64,000 nucleotides of DNA from Lucinisca nassula (lineage: Eukaryota; Mollusca; Bivalvia; Lucinida; Lucinidae), in NCBI GenBank assembly GCA_963580285.1, contig OY757023.1, forward strand, positions 132,650,027 to 132,714,026, read 5' to 3'. Position numbers and translations under genes: made by a program. The notes under the pieces are model-generated. The model did not search any database and was not told where the DNA came from. It saw only the letters and a program-made list of their open reading frames with translations. Positions within the stretch are counted from its first letter, which is position 1; every line of letters starts with the position of its first letter. This document shows, piece after piece, positions 49,301 through 62,900 of this stretch.

Positions 49301-50385
49301 AAACGTGCCCATGCGTGTCCAACCAACTCATGAATATTGGAAAATTGTTTCTCTCAAATAGTTTTGGAGATATAAGGGTCCAAAGTTGAAGGAAATTGAC
49401 CTTTCAATGGCCATAACTCGAGACTCAATGAAGGAAGACAACTCCCATTTTACCCCATGGCACTTGGGTTAAGGGCGCATCATTTGGCACCAATTATAGG
49501 CCGATATCATGAAGTCACCTTTGCACCATTTAGGCACTATCATCCTATTGGTGTCCCGCCAAAACTTGAGGCCCTTATAACTCGCTTTTGTGTATTGCGA
49601 TTGAGCTGAAATTTTGCATGCTGCTAGTAGACCTCAGTGCCTAGTGGCTTGCAAAATTTCGTGCCGCTACGAAGCGTATCTTGTGAGTTATAAGCCTTCA
49701 AACTTCGAGGAAATTAAAGTTTGTGCCTATTTTGCGGGAATACGAAATAAGATACAGAGGTGCAGTATGTATCCTTCAACAGGCATTTATGTGCCCTACC
49801 ATCGTGCAAAATCCCGGTAACACTGGGGCACGAGAAAGTGCCGAAATAAAGGACTCTTTTTTACATTGAGGGCTATGGGAAAAATGAAGAAAACGCCGCT
49901 ACTCAGCCTAGAGGGCGAATACAATAGCAAGCTTTACACCGTTAGTCCGTCCCAATAAAGTACGCCCTCGGGCCAAATTACAGATCGCTGCGTACAATAG
50001 AGGCCAAGAAAATTGACTTAGAAATTTTGGTGGTCGGCGTGTTGTGGGTACGAGAATCTCATTTTGGTCACTTTCACGTAGAAGCATGAAAATAGGCCAA
50101 AACGTGCCCATGCGTGTCCAACCAACTCATGAATATTGGAAAATTGTTTCTCTCAAATAGTTTTGGAGATATAAGGGTCCAAAGTTGAAGGAAATTGACC
50201 TTTCAAGGGCCATAACTCGAGACTCAATGAAGGAAGACAACTCCCATTTTACCCCATGGCACTTGGGTTAAGGGCGCATCATTTGGCACCAATTATAGGC
50301 CGATATCATGAAGTCACCTTTGCACCATTTAGGCACTATCATCCTATTGGTGTCCCGCCAAAACTTGAGGCCCTTATAACTCGCT
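46387..50385. repeat. Higher-order repeat a-b-c-d-e, copy 2 (units 59-63)
   Basis: Units 59 (a), 60 (b), 61 (c, without G248A), 62 (d) and 63 (e) follow the same order as copy 1. Unit 63 is a hybrid: it has the e change at 50093-50097 in its left part but also A636G at 50221, which copy 1 unit 56 lacks and linker unit 58 has. The hybrid marks a deletion-type exchange. Confidence 0.9.
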
Positions 50386-53300
50386 TTTGTGTATTGCGAT
50401 TGAGCTGAAATTTTGCATGCTGCTAGTAGACCTCAGTGCCTAGTGGCTTGCAAAATTTCGTGCCGCTACAAAGCGTATATTGTGAGTTATAAGCCTTCAA
50501 ACTTCGAGGAAATTAAAGTTTGTGCCTATTTTGCGGGAATACGAAATAAGATACAGAGGTGCAGTATGTATCCTTCAACAGGCATTTATGTGCCCTACCA
50601 TCGTGCAAAATCCCGGTAACACTGGGGCACGAGAAAGTGCCGAAATAAAGGACTCTTTTTTACATTGAGGGCTATGGGAAAAATGAAGAAAACGCCGCTA
50701 CTCAGCCTAGAGGGCGAATATAATAGCAAGCTTTACACCGTTAGTCCGTCCCAATAAAGTACGCCCTCGGGCCAAATTACAGATCGCTGCGTACAATAGA
50801 GGCCAAGAAAATTGACTTAGAAATTTTGGTGGTCGGCGTGTTGTGGGTACGAGAATCTCATTTTGGTCACTTTCACGTAGAAGCATGAAAATGGTGCCAA
50901 AACGTGCCCATGCGTGTCCAACCAACTCATGAATATTGGAAAATTGTTTCTCTCAAATAGTTTTGGAGATATAAGGGTCCAAAGTTGAAGGAAATTGACC
51001 TTTCAATGGCCATAACTCGAGACTCAATGAAGGAAGACAACTCCCATTTTACCCCATGGCACTTGGGTTAAGGGCGCATCATTTGGCACCAATTATAGGC
51101 CGATATCATGAAGTCACCTTTGCACCATTTAGGCACTATCATCCTATTGGTGTCCCGCCAAAACTTGAGGCCCTTATAACTCGCTTTTGTGTATTGCGAT
51201 TGAGCTGAAATTTTGCATGCTGCTAGTAGACCTCAGTGCCTAGTGGCTTGCAAAATTTCGTGCCGCTAAGAAGCGTATATTGTGAGTTATAAGCCTTCAA
51301 ACTTCGAGGAAATTAAAGTTTGTGCCTATTTTGCGGGAATACGAAATAAGATACAGAGGTGCAGTATGTATCCTTCAACAGGCATTTATGTGCCCTACCA
51401 TCGTGCAAAATCCCGGTAACACTGGGGCACGAGAAAGTGCCGAAATAAAGGACTCTTTTTTACATTGAGGGCTATGGGAAAAATGAAGAAAACGCCGCTA
51501 CTCAGCCTAGAGGGCGAATACAATAGCAAGCTTTACACCGTTAGTCCGTCCCAATAAAGTACGCCCTCGGGCCAAATTACAGATCGCTGCGTACAATAGA
51601 GGCCAAGAAAATTGACTTAGAAATTTTGGTGGTCGGCGTGTTGTGGGTACGAGAATCTCATTTTGGTCACTTTCACGTAGAAGCATGAAAATGGTGCCAA
51701 AACGTGCCCATGCGTGTCCAACCAACTCATGAATATTGGAAAATTGTTTCTCTCAAATAGTTTTGGAGATATAAGGGTCCAAAGTTGAAGGAAATTGACA
51801 TTTCAAGGGCCATAACTCGAAACTCAATGAAGGAAGACAACTCCCATTTTACCCCATGGCACTTGGGTTAAGGGCGCATCATTTGGCACCAATTATAGGC
51901 CGATATCATGAAGTCACCTTTGCACCATTTAGGCACTATCATCCTATTGGTGTCCCGCCAAAACTTGAGGCCCTTATAACTCGCTTTTGTGTATTGCGAT
52001 TGAGCTGAAATTTTGCATGCTGCTAGTAGACCTCAGTGCCTAGTGGCTTGCAAAATTTCGTGCCGCTACGAAGCGTATCTTGTGAGTTATAAGCCTTCAA
52101 ACTTCGAGGAAATTAAAGTTTGTGCCTATTTTGCGGGAATACGAAATAAGATACAGAGGTGCAGTATGTATCCTTCAACAGGCATTTATGTGCCCTACCA
52201 TCGTGCAAAATCCCGGAAACACTGGGGCACGAGAAAGTGCCGAAATAAAGGACTCTTTTTTACATTGAGGGCTATGGGAAAAATGAAGAAAACGCCGCTA
52301 CTCAGCCTAGAGGGCGAATACAATAGCAAGCTTTACACCGTTAGTCCGTCCCAATAAAGTACGCCCTCGGGCCAAATTACAGATCGCTGCGTACAATAGA
52401 GGCCAAGAAAATTGACTTAGAAATTTTGGTGGTCGGCGTGTTGTGGATACGAGAATCTCATTTTGGTCACTTTCACGTAGAAGCATGAAAATGGTGCCAA
52501 AACGTGCCCATGCGTGTCCAACCAACTCATGAATATTGGAAAATTGTTTCTCTCAAATAGTTTTGGAGATATAAGGGTCCAAAGTTGAAGGAAATTGACC
52601 TTTCAAGGGCCATAACTCGAAACTCAATGAAGGAAGACAACTCCAATTTTACCCCATGGCACTTGGGTTAAGGGCGCATCATTTGGCACCAATTATAGGC
52701 CGATATCATGAAGTCACCTTTGCACCATTTAGGCACTATCATCCTATTGGTGTCCCGCCAAAACTTGAGGCCCTTATAACTCGCTTTTGTGTATTGCGAT
52801 TGAGCTGAAATTTTGCATGCTGCTAGTAGACCTCAGTGCCTAGTGGCTTGCAAAATTTCGTGCCGCTACGAAGCGTATCTTGTGAGTTATAAGCCTTCAA
52901 ACTTCGAGGAAATTAAAGTTTGTGCCTATTTTGCGGGAATACGAAATAAGATACAGAGGTGCAGTATGTATCCTTCAACAGGCATTTATGTGCCCTACCA
53001 TCGTGCAAAATCCCGGTAACACTGGGGCACGAGAAAGTGCCGAAATAAAGGACTCTTTTTTACATTGAGGGCTATGGGAAAAATGAAGAAAACGCCGCTA
53101 CTCAGCCTAGAGGGCGAATACAATAGCAAGCTTTACACCGTTAGTCCGTCCCAATAAAGTACGCCCTCGGGCCAAATTACAGATCGCTGCGTACAATAGA
53201 GGCCAAGAAAATTGACTTAGAAATTTTGGTGGTCGGCGTGTTGTGGGTACGAGAATCTCATTTTGGTCACTTTCACGTAGAAGCATGAAAATGGTGCCAA

Positions 53301-54384
53301 AACGTGCCCATGCGTGTCCAACCAACTCATGAATATTGGAAAATTGTTTCTCTCAAATAGTTTTGGAGATATAAGGGTCCAAAGTTGAAGGAAATTGACC
53401 TTTCAATGGCCATAACTCGAGACTCAATGAAGGAAGACAACTCCCATTTTACCCCATGGCACTTGGGTTAAGGGCGCATCATTTGGCACCAATTATAGGC
53501 CGATATCATGAAGTCACCTTTGCACCATTTAGGCACTATCATCCTATTGGTGTCCCGCCAAAACTTGAGGCCCTTATAACTCGCTTTTGTGTATTGCGAT
53601 TGAGCTGAAATTTTGCATGCTGCTAGTAGACCTCAGTGCCTAGTGGCTTGCAAAATTTCGTGCCGCTACGAAGCGTATCTTGTGAGTTATAAGCCTTCAA
53701 ACTTCGAGGAAATTAAAGTTTGTGCCTATTTTGCGGGAATACGAAATAAGATACAGAGGTGCAGTATGTATCCTTCAACAGGCATTTATGTGCCCTACCA
53801 TCGTGCAAAATCCCGGTAACACTGGGGCACGAGAAAGTGCCGAAATAAAGGACTCTTTTTTACATTGAGGGCTATGGGAAAAATGAAGAAAACGCCGCTA
53901 CTCAGCCTAGAGGGCGAATACAATAGCAAGCTTTACACCGTTAGTCCGTCCCAATAAAGTACGCCCTCGGGCCAAATTACAGATCGCTGCGTACAATAGA
54001 GGCCAAGAAAATTGACTTAGAAATTTTGGTGGTCGGCGTGTTGTGGGTACGAGAATCTCATTTTGGTCACTTTCACGTAGAAGCATGAAAATAGGCCAAA
54101 ACGTGCCCATGCGTGTCCAACCAACTCATGAATATTGGAAAATTGTTTCTCTCAAATAGTTTTGGAGATATAAGGGTCCAAAGTTGAAGGAAATTGACCT
54201 TTCAAGGGCCATAACTCGAAACTCAATGAAGGAAGACAACTCCCATTTTACCCCATGGCACTTGGGTTAAGGGCGCATCATTTGGCACCAATTATAGGCC
54301 GATATCATGAAGTCACCTTTGCACCATTTAGGCACTATCATCCTATTGGTGTCCCGCCAAAACTTGAGGCCCTTATAACTCGCT
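50386..54384. repeat. Higher-order repeat a-b-c-d-e, copy 3 (units 64-68)
   Basis: Units 64 (a), 65 (b), 66 (c), 67 (d), 68 (e). Unit 68 has the one-base-shorter e change at 54092-54096 but a normal A636, as in unit 56. It is followed by a consensus unit (69), as unit 56 is followed by 57. So copy 3 plus unit 69 match copy 1 plus unit 57. No further copy follows within the window. Confidence 0.9.
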
Positions 54385-55984
54385 TTTGTGTATTGCGATT
54401 GAGCTGAAATTTTGCATGCTGCTAGTAGACCTCAGTGCCTAGTGGCTTGCAAAATTTCGTGCCGCTACGAAGCGTATCTTGTGAGTTATAAGCCTTCAAA
54501 CTTCGAGGAAATTAAAGTTTGTGCCTATTTTGCGGGAATACGAAATAAGATACAGAGGTGCAGTATGTATCCTTCAACAGGCATTTATGTGCCCTACCAT
54601 CGTGCAAAATCCCGGTAACACTGGGGCACGAGAAAGTGCCGAAATAAAGGACTCTTTTTTACATTGAGGGCTATGGGAAAAATGAAGAAAACGCCGCTAC
54701 TCAGCCTAGAGGGCGAATACAATAGCAAGCTTTACACCGTTAGTCCGTCCCAATAAAGTACGCCCTCGGGCCAAATTACAGATCGCTGCGTACAATAGAG
54801 GCCAAGAAAATTGACTTAGAAATTTTGGTGGTCGGCGTGTTGTGGGTACGAGAATCTCATTTTGGTCACTTTCACGTAGAAGCATGAAAATGGTGCCAAA
54901 ACGTGCCCATGCGTGTCCAACCAACTCATGAATATTGGAAAATTGTTTCTCTCAAATAGTTTTGGAGATATAAGGGTCCAAAGTTGAAGGAAATTGACCT
55001 TTCAAGGGCCATAACTCGAAACTCAATGAAGGAAGACAACTCCCATTTTACCCCATGGCACTTGGGTTAAGGGCGCATCATTTGGCACCAATTATAGGCC
55101 GATATCATGAAGTCACCTTTGCACCATTTAGGCACTATCATCCTATTGGTGTCCCGCCAAAACTTGAGGCCCTTATAACTCGCTTTTGTGTATTGCGATT
55201 GAGCTGAAATTTTGCATGCTGCTAGTAGACCTCAGTGCCTAGTGGCTTGCAAAATTTCGTGCCGCTACGAAGCGTATGTTGTGAGTTATAAGCCTTCAAA
55301 CTTCGAGGAAATTAAAGTTTGTGCCTATTTTGCGGGAATACGAAATAAGATACAGAGGTGCAGTATGTATCCTTCAACAGGTATTTATGTGCCCTACCAT
55401 CGTGCAAAATCCCGGTAACACTGGGGCACGAGAAAGTGCCGAAATAAAGGACTCTTTTTTACATTGAGGGCTATGGGAAAAATGAAGAAAACGCCGCTAC
55501 TCAGCCTAGAGGGCGAATACAATAGCAAGCTTTACACCGTTAGTCCGTCCCAATAAAGTACGCCCTCGGGCCAAATTACAGATCGCTGCGTACAATAGAG
55601 GCCAAGAAAATTGACTTAGAAATTTTGGTGGTCGGCGTGTTGTGGGTACGAGAATCTCATTTTGGTCACTTTCACGTAGAAGCATGAAAATGGTGCCAAA
55701 ACGTGCCCATGCGTGTCCAACCAACTCATGAATATTGGAAAATTGTTTCTCTCAAATAGTTTTGGAGATATAAGGGTCCAAAGTTGAAGGAAATTGACCT
55801 TTCAAGGGCCATAACTCGAAACTCAATGAAGGAAGACAACTCCCATTTTACCCCATGGCACTTGGGTTAAGGGCGCATCATTTGGCACCAATTATAGGCC
55901 GATATCATGAAGTCACCTTTGCACCATTTAGGCACTATCATCCTATTGGTGTCCCGCCAAAACTTGAGGCCCTTATAACTCGCT

Positions 55985-57584
55985 TTTGTGTATTGCGATT
56001 GAGCTGAAATTTTGCATGCTGCTAGTAGACCTCAGTGCCTAGTGGCTTGCAAAATTTTGTGCCGCTACGAAGCGTATCTTGTGAGTTATAAGCCTTCAAA
56101 CTTCGAGGAAATTAAAGTTTGTGCCTATTTTGCGGGAATACGAAATAAGATACAGAGGTGCAGTATGTATCCTTCAACAGGCATTTATGTGCCCTACCAT
56201 AGTGCAAAATCCCGGTAACACTGGGGCACGAGAAAGTGCCGAAATAAAGGACTCTTTTTTACATTGAGGGCTATGGGAAAAATGAAGAAAACGCCGCTAC
56301 TCAGCCTAGAGGGCGAATACAATAGCAAGCTTTACACCGTTAGTCCGTCCCAATAAAGTACGCCCTCGGGCCAAATTACAGATCGCTGCGTACAATAGAG
56401 GCCAAGAAAATTGACTTAGAAATTTTGGTGGTCGGCGTGTTGTGGGTACGAGAATCTCATTATGGTCACTTTCACGTAGAAGCATGAAAATGGTGCCAAA
56501 ACGTGCCCATGTGTGTCCAACCAACTCATGAATGTTGGAAAATTGTTTCTCTCAAATAGTTTTGGAGATATAAGGGTCCAAAGTTGAAGGAAATTGACCT
56601 TTCAAGGGCCATAACTCGAAACTCAATGAAGGAAGACAACTCCCATTTTACCCCATGGCACTTGGGTTAAGGGCGCATCATTTGGCACCAATTATAGGCC
56701 GATATCATGAAGTCACCTTTGCACCATTTAGGCACTATCATCCTATTGGTGTCCCGCCAAAACTTGAGGCCCTTATAACTCGCTTTTGTGTATTGCGATT
56801 GAGCTGAAATTTTGCATGCTGCTAGTAGACCTCAGTGCCTAGTGGCTTGCAAAATTTCGTGCCGCTACGAAGCGTATCTTGTGAGTTATAAGCCTTCAAA
56901 CTTCGAAGAAATTAAAGTTTGTGCCTATTTTGCGGGAATACGAAATAAGATACAGAGGTGCAGTATGTATCCTTCAACAGGCATTTATGTACCCTACCAT
57001 CGTGCAAAATCCCGGTAACACTGGGGTACGAGAAAGTGCCGAAATAAAGGACTCTTTTTTACATTGAGGGCTATGGGAAAAATGAAGAAAACGCCGCTAC
57101 TCAGCCTAGAGGGCGAATACAATAGCAAGCTTTACACCGTTAGTCCGTCCCAATAAAGTACGCCCTCGGGCCAAATTACAGATCGCTGCGTACAATAGAG
57201 GCCAAGAAAATTGACTTAGAAATTTTGGTGGTCGGCGTGTTGTGGGTACGAGAATCTCATTTTGGTCACTTTCACGTAGAAGCATGAAAATGGTGCCAAA
57301 ACGTGCCCATGCGTGTCCAACCAACTCATGAATATTGGAAAATTGTTTCTCTCAAATAGTTTTGGAGATATAAGGGTCCAAAGTTGCAGGAAATTGTCCT
57401 TTCAGGGGACATAACTCGAAACTCAATGAAGGAAGACAACTCCCATTTTACCCCATGACACTTGGGTTAAGGGCGCATCATTTGGCACCAATTATAGGCC
57501 GATATCATGAAGTCACCTTTGCACCATTTAGGCACTATCATCCTATTGGTGTCCCGCCAAAACTTGAGGCCCTTATAACTCGCT
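55985..57584. repeat. Two-unit duplicated block, copy 1 (units 71-72)
   Basis: C528T and A550G in unit 71, and C243T in unit 72, recur 1600 bp downstream in units 73 and 74. The right-hand changes of unit 72 (A603C, A613T, G674A) recur instead 2400 bp downstream, in unit 75. Confidence 0.7.
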
Positions 57585-59984
57585 TTTGTGTATTGCGATT
57601 GAGCTGAAATTTTGCATGCTGCTAGTAGACCTCAGTGCCTAGTGGCTTGCAAAATTTCGTGCCGCTACGAAGCGTATCTTGTGAGTTATAAGCCTTCAAA
57701 CTTCGAGGAAATTAAAGTTTGTGCCTATTTTGCGGGAATACGAAATAAGATACAGAGGTGCAGTATGTATCCTTCAACAGGCATTTATGTGCCCTACCAT
57801 CGTGCAAAATCCCGGTAACACTGGGGCACGAGAAAGTGCCGAAATAAAGGACTCTTTTTTACATTGAGGGCTATGGGAAAAATGAAGAAAACGCCGCTAC
57901 TCAGCCTAGAGGGCGAATACAATAGCAAGCTTTACACCGTTAGTCCGTCCCAATAAAGTACGCCCTCGGGCCAAATTACAGATCGCTGCGTACAATAGAG
58001 GCCAAGAAAATTGACTTAGAAATTTTGGTGGTCGGCGTGTTGTGGGTACGAGAATCTCATTTTGGTCACTTTCACGTAGAAGCATGAAAATGGTGCCAAA
58101 ACGTGCCCATGTGTGTCCAACCAACTCATGAATGTTGGAAAATTGTTTCTCTCAAATAGTTTTGGAGATATAAGGGTCCAAAGTTGAAGGAAATTGACCT
58201 TTCAAGGGCCATAACTCGAAACTCAATGAAGGAAGACAACTCCCATTTTACCCCATGGCACTTGGGTTAAGGGCGCATCATTTGGCACCAATTATAGGCC
58301 GATATCATGAAGTCACCTTTGCACCATTTAGGCACTATCATCCTATTGGTGTCCCGCCAAAACTTGAGGCCCTTATAACTCGCTTTTGTGTATTGCGATT
58401 GAGCTGAAATTTTGCATGCTGCTAGTAGACCTCAGTGCCTAGTGGCTTGCAAAATTTCGTGCCGCTACGAAGCGTATCTTGTGAGTTATAAGCCTTCAAA
58501 CTTCGAGGAAATTAAAGTTTGTGCCTATTTTGCGGGAATACGAAATAAGATACAGAGGTGCAGTATGTATCCTTCAACAGGCATTTATGTGCCCTACCAT
58601 CGTGCAAAATCCCGGTAACACTGGGGTACGAGAAAGTGCCGAAATAAAGGACTCTTTTTTACATTGAGGGCTATGGGAAAAATGAAGAAAATGCCGCTAC
58701 TCAGCCTAGAGGGCGAATACAATAGCAAGCTTTACACCGTTAGTCCGTCCCAATAAAGTACGCCCTCGGGCCAAATTACAGATCGCTGCGTACAATAGAG
58801 GCCAAGAAAATTGACTTAGAAATTTTGGTGGTCGGCGTGTTGTGGGTACGAGAATCTCATTTTGGTCACTTTCACGTAGAAGCATGAAAATGGTGCCAAA
58901 ACGTGCCCATGCGTGTCCAACCAACTCATGAATATTGGAAAATTGTTTCTCTCAAATAGTTTTGGAGATATAAGGGTCCAAAGTTGAAGGAAATTGACCT
59001 TTCAAGGGCCATAACTCGAAACTCAATGAAGGAAGACAACTCCCATTTTACCCCATGGCACTTGGGTTAAGGGCGCATCATTTGGCACCAATTATAGGCC
59101 GATATCATGAAGTCACCTTTGCACCATTTAGGCACTATCATCCTATTGGTGTCCCGCCAAAACTTGAGGCCCTTATAACTCGCTTTTGTGTATTGCGATT
59201 GAGCTGAAATTTTGCATGCTGCTAGTAGACCTCAGTGCCTAGTGGCTTGCAAAATTTCGTGCCGCTACGAAGCGTATCTTGTGAGTTATAAGCCTTCAAA
59301 CTTCGAGGAAATTAAAGTTTGTGCCTATTTTGCGGGAATACGAAATAAGATACAGAGGTGCAGTATGTATCCTTCAACAGGCATTTATGTGCCCTACCAT
59401 CGTGCAAAATCCCGGTAACACTGGGGCACGAGAAAGTGCCGAAATAAAGGACTCTTTTTTACATTGAGGGCTATGGGAAAAATGAAGAAAACGCCGCTAC
59501 TCAGCCTAGAGGGCGAATACAATAGCAAGCTTTACACCGTTAGTCCGTCCCAATAAAGTACGCCCTCGGGCCAAATTACAGATCGCTGCGTACAATAGAG
59601 GCCAAGAAAATTGACTTAGAAATTTTGGTGGTCGGCGTGTTGTGGGTACGAGAATTTCATTTTGGTCACTTTCACGTAGAAGCATGAAAATGGTGCCAAA
59701 ACGTGCCCATGCGTGTCCAACCAACTCATGAATATTGGAAAATTGTTTCTCTCAAATAGTTTTGGAGATATAAGGGTCCAAAGTTGCAGGAAATTGTCCT
59801 TTCAAGGGCCATAACTCGAAACTCAATGAAGGAAGACAACTCCCATTTTACCCCATGACACTTGGGTTAAGGGCGCATCATTTGGCACCAATTATAGGCC
59901 GATATCATGAAGTCACCTTTGCACCATTTAGGCACTATCATCCTATTGGTGTCCCGCCAAAACTTGAGGCCCTTATAACTCGCT
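57585..59984. repeat. Two-unit duplicated block, copy 2, split over units 73-75
   Basis: Unit 73 matches unit 71 at C528T and A550G; unit 74 carries the left marker of unit 72 (C243T at 58627); unit 75 carries its right markers (A603C at 59787, A613T, G674A). The copy is therefore one unit longer than its source, and the extra 800 bp was gained somewhere between 58627 and 59787. Confidence 0.65.
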
Positions 59985-62900
59985 TTTGTGTATTGCGATT
60001 GAGCTGAAATTTTGCATGCTGCTAGTAGACCTCAGTGCCTAGTGGCTTGCAAAATTTCGTGCCGCTACGAAGCGTATCTTGTGAGTTATAAGCCTTCAAA
60101 CTTCGAGGAAATTAAAGTTTGTGCCTATTTTACGGGAATACGAAATAAGATACAGAGGTGCAGTATGTATCCTTCAACAGGCATTTATGTGTCCTACCAT
60201 CGTGCAAAATCCCGGTAACACTGGGGCACGAGAAAGTGCCGAAATAAAGGACTCTTTTTTACATTGAGGGCTATGGGAAAAATGAAGAAAACGCCGCTAC
60301 TCAGCCTAGAGGGCGAATACAATAGCAAGCTTTACACCGTTAGTCCGTCCCAATAAAGTACGCCCTCGGGCCAAATTACAGATCGCTGCGTACAATAGAG
60401 GCCAAGAAAATTGACTTAGAAATTTTGGTGGTCGGCGTGTTGTGGGTACGAGAATCTCATTTTGGTCACTTTCACGTAGAAGCATGAAAATGGTGCCAAA
60501 ACGTGCCCATGCGTGTCCAACCAACTCATGAATATTGGAAAATTGTTTCTCTCAAATAGTTTTGGAGATATAAGGGTCCAAAGTTGAAGGAAATTGACCT
60601 TTCAAGGGCCATAACTCGAAACTCAATGAAGGAAGACAACTCCCATTTTACCCCATGGCACTTGGGTTAAGGGCGCATCATTTGGCACCAATTATAGGCC
60701 GATATCATGAAGTCACCTTTGCACCATTTAGGCACTATCATCCTATTGGTGTCCCGCCAAAACTTGAGGCCCTTATAACTCGCTTTTGTGTATTGCGATT
60801 GAGCTGAAATTTTGCATGCTGCTAGTAGACCTCAGTGCCTAGTGGCTTGCAAAATTTCGTGCCGCTACGAAGCGTATCTTGTGAGTTATAAGCCTTCAAA
60901 CTTCGAGGAAATTAAAGTTTGTGCCTATTTTGCGGGAATACGAAATAAGATACAGAGGTGCAGTATGTATCCTTCAACAGGCATTTATGTGCCCTACCAT
61001 CGTGCAAAATCCCGGTAACACTGGGGCACGAGAAAGTGCCGAAATAAAGGACTCTTTTTTACATTGAGGGCTATGGGAAAAATGAAGAAAACGCCGCTAC
61101 TCAGCCTAGAGGGCGAATACAATAGCAAGCTTTACACCGTTAGTCCGTCCCAATAAAGTACGCCCTCGGGCCAAATTACAGATCGCTGCGTACAATAGAG
61201 GCCAAGAAAATTGACTTAGAAATTTTGGTGGTCGGCGTGTTGTGGGTACGAGAATCTCATTTTGGTCACTTTCACGTAGAAGCATGAAAATGGTGCCAAA
61301 ACGTGCCCATGCGTGTCCAACCAACTCATGAATATTGGAAAATTGTTTCTCTCAAATAGTTTTGGAGATATAAGGGTCCAAAGTTGAAGGAAATTGACCT
61401 TTCAAGGGCCATAACTCGAAACTCAATGAAGGAAGACAACTCCCATTTTACCCCATGGCACTTGGGTTAAGGGCGCATCATTTGGCACCAATTATAGGCC
61501 GATATCATGAAGTCACCTTTGCACCATTTAGGCACTATCATCCTATTGGTGTCCCGCCAAAACTTGAGGCCCTTATAACTCGCTTTTGTGTATTGCGATT
61601 GAGCTGAAATTTTGTATGCTGCTAGTAGACCTCAGTGCCTAGTGGCTTGCAAAATTTCGTGCCGCTAGGAAGCGTATCTTGTGAGTTATAAGCCTTCAAA
61701 CTTCGAGGAAATTAAAGTTTGTGCCTATTTTGCGGGAATACGAAATAAGATACAGAGGTGCAGTAAATATCCTTCAACAGGCATTTATGTACCCTACCAT
61801 CGTGCAAAATCCCGGTAACACTGGGGCACGAGAAAGTGCCGAAATAAAGGACTCTTTTTTACATTGAGGGCTATGGGAAAAATGAAGAAAACGCCGCTAC
61901 TCAGCCTAGAGGGCGAATACAATAGCAAGCTTTACACCGTTAGTCCGTCCCAATAAAGTACGCCCTCGGGCCAAATTACAGATCGCTGCGTACAATAGAG
62001 GCCAAGAAAATTGACTTAGAAATTTTGGTGGTCGGCGTGTTGTGGGTACGAGAATCTCATTTTGGTCACTTTCACGTAGAAGCATGAAAATGGTGCCAAA
62101 ACGTGCCCATGCGTGTCCAACCAACTCATGAATATTGGAAAATTTTTTCTCTCAAATAGTTTTGGAGATATAAGGGTCCAAAGTTGAAGGAAATTGACCT
62201 TTCAAGGGCCATAACTCGAAACTCAATGAAGGAAGACAACTCCCATTTTACCCCATGGCACTTGGGTTAAGGGCGCATCATTTGGCACCAATTATAGGCC
62301 GATATCATGAAGTCACCTTTGCACCATTTAGGCACTATCATCCTATTGGTGTCCCGCCAAAACTTGAGGCCCTTATAACTCGCTTTTGTGTATTGCGATT
62401 GAGCTGAAATTTTGCATGCTGCTAGTAGACCTCAGTGCCTAGTGGCTTGCAAAATTTCGTGCCGCTACGAAGCGTATCTTGTGAGTTATAAGCCTTCAAA
62501 CTTCGAGGAAATTAAAGTTTGTGCCTATTTTGCGGGAATACGAAATAAGATACAGAGGTACAGTATGTATCCTTCAACAGGCATTTATGTGCCCTATCAT
62601 CGTGCAAAATCCCGGTAACACTGGGGCACGAGAAAGTGCCGAAATAAAGGACTCTTTTTTACATTGAGGGCTATGGGAAAAATGAAGAAAACGCCGCTAC
62701 TCAGCCTAGAGGGCGAATACAATAGCAAGCTTTACACCGTTAGTCCGTCCCAATAAAGTACGCCCTCGGGCCAAATTACAGATCGCTGCGTACAATAGAG
62801 GCCAAGAAAATTGACTTAGAAATTTTGGTGGTCGGCGTGTTGTGGGTACGAGAATCTCATTTTGGTCACTTTCACGTAGAAGCATGAAAATGGTGCCAAA

